Shown: positions 58,976-64,000 of the stretch, in pieces
Layout of the letters: each line of letters begins with the position of its first letter
Position numbering within the stretch: the first letter of the stretch is position 1
Notes under the pieces: generated by a model
Told to the model about the DNA's origin: nothing
Databases searched by the model: none
Seen by the model: the letters and a program-made list of their open reading frames with translations, nothing else
Assembly (NCBI GenBank): GCA_000711775.1
Contig: ARYC01016998.1
Coordinates: 1 to 64,000 of the forward strand
DNA from: Oxytricha trifallax
Taxonomy: Eukaryota > Ciliophora > Spirotrichea > Sporadotrichida > Oxytrichidae
Length of the DNA stretch: 64,000 nt
Direction: 5' to 3'
Program-made: the position numbers and the translations under genes

Positions 58976-59464
58976 ATTTTTGGGGTTTTAAGTTAATATT
59001 GAAATCTTGTAATATGCGTTTTATATTTTTTCATATATTTGGGTCCATCTTATTATAATTTATATTGACTATTAAAATAACTATGTTTAATTATAAAGTA
59101 TGATTATGAAAACAAAAATGTGACTATTAATCATTTTATTAATTAAAGCTACTTAATAGTTTATAGAACATTAATTAAAAAGTGTAAAATATAGCATGAC
59201 TTCATTGAGAAGTAATAATTCAAAGCATGATTATTCATCCTAGTAGTCCGAACTTTCTAGCTGTAATATAGAAATTAAAAGTAAAAATTTTATTTATATT
59301 TCCTAAGAACCTTAAATAATCAATAAAAATCAAGCAAAATTAGAGATCTAAATATTACAGTCACTCAATACCATATCTTATTCAACATATTAATGCACAG
59401 TTTGAGACAGAATGTGTAAAAAAAAATATTACACAAAGAATATCGAAACTCATTCTAGAAAACA

Positions 59465-60600
59465 GGAAGTTATAAAGTTTTAAATCAAATGACGGATATT
59501 CTTTTAAAATTTGTAAAACTAAATTTAATGGCATATACTCATCTGCAAAACTAATGTGCCACTTAATTTTTCATTCGAAAACATACTTTCTTGAATCAGG
59601 CATTTCCTCCCTTAGTAAATGATAACAATATTTTTTGTACTAAATTTTCAATTAAAGGTTATCTCTTAATTAAATAATTTTGATCTGAAACAAACGAAAA
59701 CGAAGTAGTAGGAAAGACGACAATATAAGAACGAAGGGGTACCCAATTAAAATGAGGAACTTAAATATCCAGAACCTAAATTTTTCATCTCTAATATTGA
59801 TGATTTAAAAGAAGGTTACTCTAAATAAAAATAATCTGGTTCTTAATAGTATTGGCGATTACGATTAAATAATACTTTAAATATTCTAAAAAACTATAAA
59901 ATTTTTAGAAAAATAATTAAGCACAGATCAAATTAAAGGGTTCTCTATTTGAATAAATTAAAGAGTAAATTTAGAAGTGATTTTTTTAATATAGAAAAAC
60001 TTGTCTAGACATTAAAAAGTAAGTTTCAAATAAAATGAACACTATCGAGATAAGGGTTTAACGAGACATTGCCATGCTCTTTAAATTAGGAACATAATAA
60101 TTAGCAATTAGACCACATTACTAGGATCTATTTTAGCTCTACTTACTTTCAAATTTGGCTAAAGAGTTATAACTTAAACATGGAAGATCTGCTACATATC
60201 CAGGAATTTTAGAGCGGTTTCATGGAGATGCAAAGTTAGTGTGGATATAGCAACAGCCAAGCATCATAAATAAAAAATGTTGCACATCTCTACTTGTAAC
60301 ATCAAAACATAAAAATCAATCTTGATTATTCCTCCTATTGTCCTAATCAGTATCTTTTCAAGAGCATATTCTAGGGACCTTAAATTTTAAACAGACTTGA
60401 TTTAATGTACCTACAATAATGGGGATAACTACATGTGATCATTCTATGTAAAGACTTCAAGAGATAATTACTTATTTTTTTAAATAAAATTGCATAAGCT
60501 ATTTGGAGAGAAATTCTAAAAAGTCATAGATAATCTGAATCTATTTCTCAGGTTGCATTAGAGCTGGTTGATTCGGGAGCTATGAGTAATATTAAAGACA
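59465..60600 (+). pseudogene. Zinc-finger/kinase-type gene of element C
   Basis: Plus-strand debris of the third TBE-like gene. A finger-like stretch FKICKTKFNGIYSSAKLMCH (about 59,495-59,555) is followed by NEELKYPEPKFFISNIDDLK (near 59,750), which aligns with SELKIPEFTYQIKGGF of element B. Further on, QEFQSGFMEMQSQCGYSNSQ (near 60,210) resembles the kinase catalytic-loop lead-in LLQGFQDIQSLGYVNRR of element A. Between these points frames change repeatedly and TGAs occur. Its position and orientation relative to the other two genes are as in element A, which is the main support. Confidence 0.5.
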
Positions 60601-60654
60601 TTTTGCATTTTTGGTTTGAGGGAACATTCTGAATTCAAACTTCAAAAAAAATTA

Positions 60655-63600
60655 TCAACATTTATAAAATCATAAAATTAATGTATTTTTATTTTATTTA
60701 ATTCCAAATTTTTCTCAAAATAATTCGTATAGTTTAAAGAGCAAAATAATATATTTTATTAATTTAATTATTTTATATTCTTATAAAACAAATAATATAT
60801 TTTTTATATAATTTTCGATTGTTTTACAGCTATTTATGCAAAATAAAATTGTCTTATAGTCTACTTTTCTTAATAATTATTATACTCTATTTATTTTTAT
60901 TAATTAACTTCTTTAATTTTATTTAATTTTAGAATTATTAACCATAGTAAATTTTAATAATCTATGGATAGACCAAATTGAATTTCTATAATCAAATTAT
61001 TGCTTTTATTCTAATTTATATATTTAGAATATCTTTTCATTGTTTTAATTTGATTACATAATTGAAGAATAAATTACTTTTTTTAAACAATTAAAATCAA
61101 TAGCGATATTCAAAGTATGTTTTTTCATCAATCAATTATGTTTATCATTTATATATGATCGAATATAATCACTGATTCTGTTAGCTGCAAACCTAACGTT
61201 TACAATAGGATTATAAAAATTTTTTAAAACTATATTTTATATGAGAAATTGTTTTTCTAATATTCATATAGTGTAACATTCAAAGTTTGAGGTTGGCTTT
61301 TATTTGTTTAACTGATCTCTCTAATTTTGCAAGTCATATTAAATGATTGTCCCACAATGTTTAAATGACTTTTTGTTTTCTTTTTTTTATTTTTTCTTAC
61401 CATTAATATTTAAACGACATTTTATAGAATCAATTGTCTAAATTTAATTTATCGCCCAGAATATATATTTATAAGCTTAATAGACAAGGGAAAACAAAAA
61501 ATTATTATTTATTTAATTTAAATTGGCATGCTTATAAGAAAGATTATCTTAAAAAATAAATAAAATGGTTCATTAAGCTTCATAAATTTACTCTATGCTA
61601 ACAAACTCTCCTCTAATATTACTTAAACGCAGTATTTTAGTAATATTTCATTACAAGCTTAAGAAATTGTGCAAGATTGAATAGGCTCCCAGGCGATGAT
61701 TAAGATCATCTAACCATAAAATCTTTATTATTCGAGTCCCTTGATGCCAGTATTCTTCTGAATTGATTATTTTAAATTTTCAGGATGTAAGATCAAACAT
61801 TAGAATTAATTTACTAATTCAAACAATTTTAAATATTTATTCCTCTCACAAACCCCACCAGAGTATCGTTTGAATTTCAAAAATTCTTTGGATCTGAGTA
61901 ATTTACTCGCAGATTTAATTCAATCAAATGTTTTCAAAATAAAGTAGATTAAAGTCATCAATTTTATCTAAGATGCTCCTATTTGATGCCTAGATTTATA
62001 ATTATGGAATCTATTATATTTATTAAGTACAATATCAATGATTTCATAGAAATTATCAACTTGTACATACAAAACTTTAAAGTAAAATAAATTTTAAATC
62101 TAAAGAAACCTATGATATTAAAGTTGATTATACTAAATAAAAAAATTAACATTAAGCAATAATCCTACTATCTCATCATTTTGTTAAAAAATACTTATAA
62201 TATAGTAGTTCAGATAATTACTGTCAAATCCTTTGATTATCAAAGAATAGGTTAATTAGCAATTTCATACTGAAGCTTTTAGGGTTTCCAAAAGTTTATT
62301 TTTTTAATTAATTTAAGTGTATTATAATACATTTACATGAGCCACGCATGAAGAGTTTTCTCTGTTTTTTACTCCCTAAGCAAGTACCGTAACATAATTC
62401 AATCACTACCACTTGTCAAGAAACATTCTATAAATAAATAACTACAGGGCAAAAAGACATTCCTTTTGATTAATGTAAAAAGATACAAACTTTCTTTAAT
62501 AAAGGGAAATTCAATCTATAAATTAACTAAATTCTTATAAGAATCCTAGATCTCTCACACTAATTTAAAATAAAATATACTAAATTTCAATCTCTTGTTC
62601 TACTTATTAACCGTGCATAGTAGAGAACTCATCGCTTTATCATTTAAACAAAAATTAGACTTAAAGTTTTGAAAATATAAAAATGTAGTTAAAAAAATTA
62701 CAAGACAGGCCATATCATAATTCTTTATGTTATACTATGCACCAAACAATTAAAATTTTGTGTGAATTCTTAGAAGTTTTCTTAGGCAGATAATCTCTTT
62801 AATAAATAAAATATATAAACAATTATTATAATTGTAAAAAGTTTTAGCAACTTTCTCCTCAATTGGGAATCCATTCATTATAAAAATAAAGACAAGTTAG
62901 ACGACATCGAAAAGGATACATTAAGAAAAAAACCTAACTTATTATTATGAAGGAATTTTATTATTCTAAATAAATTTCTTTTTCTATTACTATCAAATAA
63001 AAAAGAAATTAACTTATAATTAAATAATCAACTTTCCTTGCGATTCTGATTTTATTTTTATTATTCTATTAATTTAAAATTTTTATTACATTGAAACGAA
63101 ATAGATAATGATAAATGTTTTAAGTGTAAATTTGAGCATAACAGCAATTTTGTCTCTTATTTAATTAAATTAATATGGAAAGAAAATTTGTAAATAATTG
63201 ATTAAATATTTAGATTATATAAAACTAGGATCCCAATTTTACCCAATACTTGTTACAGCAAATAAAACCCTAAAATATTGAAGTATTTATAAACAATTGA
63301 TTATATTAAAATATAGATATGGTAGGCAAATTCTAAAAGAATTTATTAATCATAAATTTAAGATTAATACCTAAATATTTGTGATCAATCTGCTAATTCT
63401 ATTTGGGTTTCTAAATTAAATTTTCAAATTAAATCAGCTTCACTTAAAATTATATATTAAAATTTCTAAATCAGGTTATAAAGAAAGATTGAAGAAGATT
63501 GAGAGAAAGTTAAAACTAATACAGTAATAATAACATATAAAATATAAGATAGTTATAAAGAATGATTATAGAATGCCTAAATTTAAGTTTAGTACGGGAA

Positions 63601-63765
63601 TTGAATAAATTTACTTTACAATTAATAGAATTATTAATAAACATATTAGTTATCTTATTAAATTTGAGACAAACTACAAAAATAATGAATATTAGTTGCA
63701 TCAGTTTCTCGCTACATTTTATTTTTTAATTTCTAAAGTAAAATAGGTGCTTAATTTCTTGAATA
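60655..63765. other. AT-rich stretch, no supportable gene
   Basis: AT-rich DNA. The tRNA-like sequence near 61,690-61,745 fails on pairing, and the frame at 63,516-63,701 has no motif. Confidence 0.55.
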
Positions 63766-63769
63766 TGCA

Positions 63770-64000
63770 ACTACTAAAACGGTTGTTTGGTCGCAGAACC
63801 CAGCAGTCGAGAGTAAATGAATTAGAAGTGTTGTGAGATTGGCATTTTTGCCATTTACACTAACAAAATTTACAAATGTCAACTCACATGACTACAATAG
63901 ATTACCAGCGCTTTATTTTAGGTTCAAAAATTATGTGAAAGTCTTTAGAAAGACCGTAATTTTTGTAATATTATGGGGGTGTAAGGCAAGTTTAACTTTT
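63770..64000 (+). other. Possible coding segment running off the window end
   Basis: GC content rises in the last 230 bases. A plus-strand frame is open to the window edge, including SVVRLAFLPFTLTKFTNVNS and RLPALYFRFKNYVKVFRK. Another frame starts at an ATG near 63,766 (MQLLKRLFGRRTQQSRVNEL) but meets a TGA. No motif is recognised, and the end of the window prevents a decision. Confidence 0.25.

Larger units (their letters stand above)
57000..60650. mobile_element. TBE-like Tc1/mariner transposon (element C), decayed
   Basis: Three degraded genes in the order transposase (plus), 22-kDa-type (minus), zinc-finger/kinase-type (plus). This is the same order and relative orientation as element A read backwards, so the two belong to one architecture. 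Decay is heavier than in A. Neither terminus nor TIRs could be fixed, so the limits are those of the recognisable genes. Confidence 0.65.

Noticed and set aside
61668-61745. tRNA-like sequence with GATGATTAAGATCATC and TTCGAGTCCC
   Set aside because: The putative T-stem does not pair (TTATTA against CCCTT), the acceptor ends do not match, and the anticodon stem closes only with an 8-base loop. It is not a tRNA.
1-64000. CRISPR arrays, bacterial-type promoters or ribosome-binding sites, rRNA genes
   Set aside because: No regularly spaced repeats or conserved rRNA segments were seen, and the content is clearly eukaryotic.

Overview
The window looks like ciliate germline (micronuclear-type) DNA. 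It is very AT-rich (by eye roughly 20-25% GC), almost free of long standard-code reading frames, and crowded with decayed mobile elements. The frames that do make sense are long only if TAA and TAG are read as glutamine, and the best of them end at TGA (for example 34,021-35,098, 26,533-27,361, 22,271-23,209, 54,955-55,824). This is the Tetrahymena/Oxytricha-type nuclear code. Putative introns are short (27-32 nt, one of 65 nt) with GTA...AG ends. I cannot name the species. The data do not say whether this DNA is removed when the macronucleus forms, but the element density suggests germline-limited sequence.

Layout. 1-3,290 is AT-rich. 3,310-4,470 is a non-LTR reverse transcriptase remnant, followed by a poorly preserved coding block to about 7,060. 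8,270-8,521 is a possible protein-kinase scrap. 9,500-10,650 holds minus-strand coding debris. 10,773-13,120 is a complete Merlin (IS1016/ISXO2-like) DNA transposon with 7-bp target duplication, carrying a 994-bp palindrome. 14,980-15,470 has a FLYWCH-like motif of the kind found in MULE transposases. 17,780-18,543 is a decayed spliced gene on the minus strand. 21,856-26,176 is a Tc1/mariner-type element with TBE/Tec-like genes, bracketed by two copies of a hairpin repeat. 26,533-28,100 is a long coiled-coil gene of unknown role. 30,473-30,894 and 31,608-32,044 are MITE-like inverted-repeat units. 33,419-35,344 is a TIR element coding for a superfamily-3 helicase (Rep-like). 37,392-38,860 is a GC-rich coding block with a 70-bp tandem duplication. 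42,779-43,201 is another TA-bounded inverted-repeat unit, inside or beside a code-6 gene. 43,880-48,015 is a TBE-like transposon (zinc-finger/kinase, 22-kDa and transposase genes). 51,442-53,628 is a second, divergent Rep-like TIR element. 54,600-55,824 encodes an all-helical protein. 55,853-56,107 is a short inverted-repeat unit. 57,000-60,650 is a third TBE-like element. The rest is AT-rich with no gene that I can support.

How it fits together. Three Tc1/mariner-type elements share three genes: a DD34E-type transposase, a small 22-kDa-type protein, and a zinc-finger protein that in two of them is followed by a kinase-like domain. This is the gene set known from the TBE transposons of spirotrich ciliates. 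The small gene has an intron at the same codon and phase in all three copies, which supports the homology, the code and the intron calls together. The most unusual content is the pair of Rep-helicase elements: their proteins are divergent, but both units begin with nearly the same terminal sequence (TATTGCTAAAATA) and carry long, nearly identical inverted repeats. Several MITE-like units in the window also appear to end in TA.
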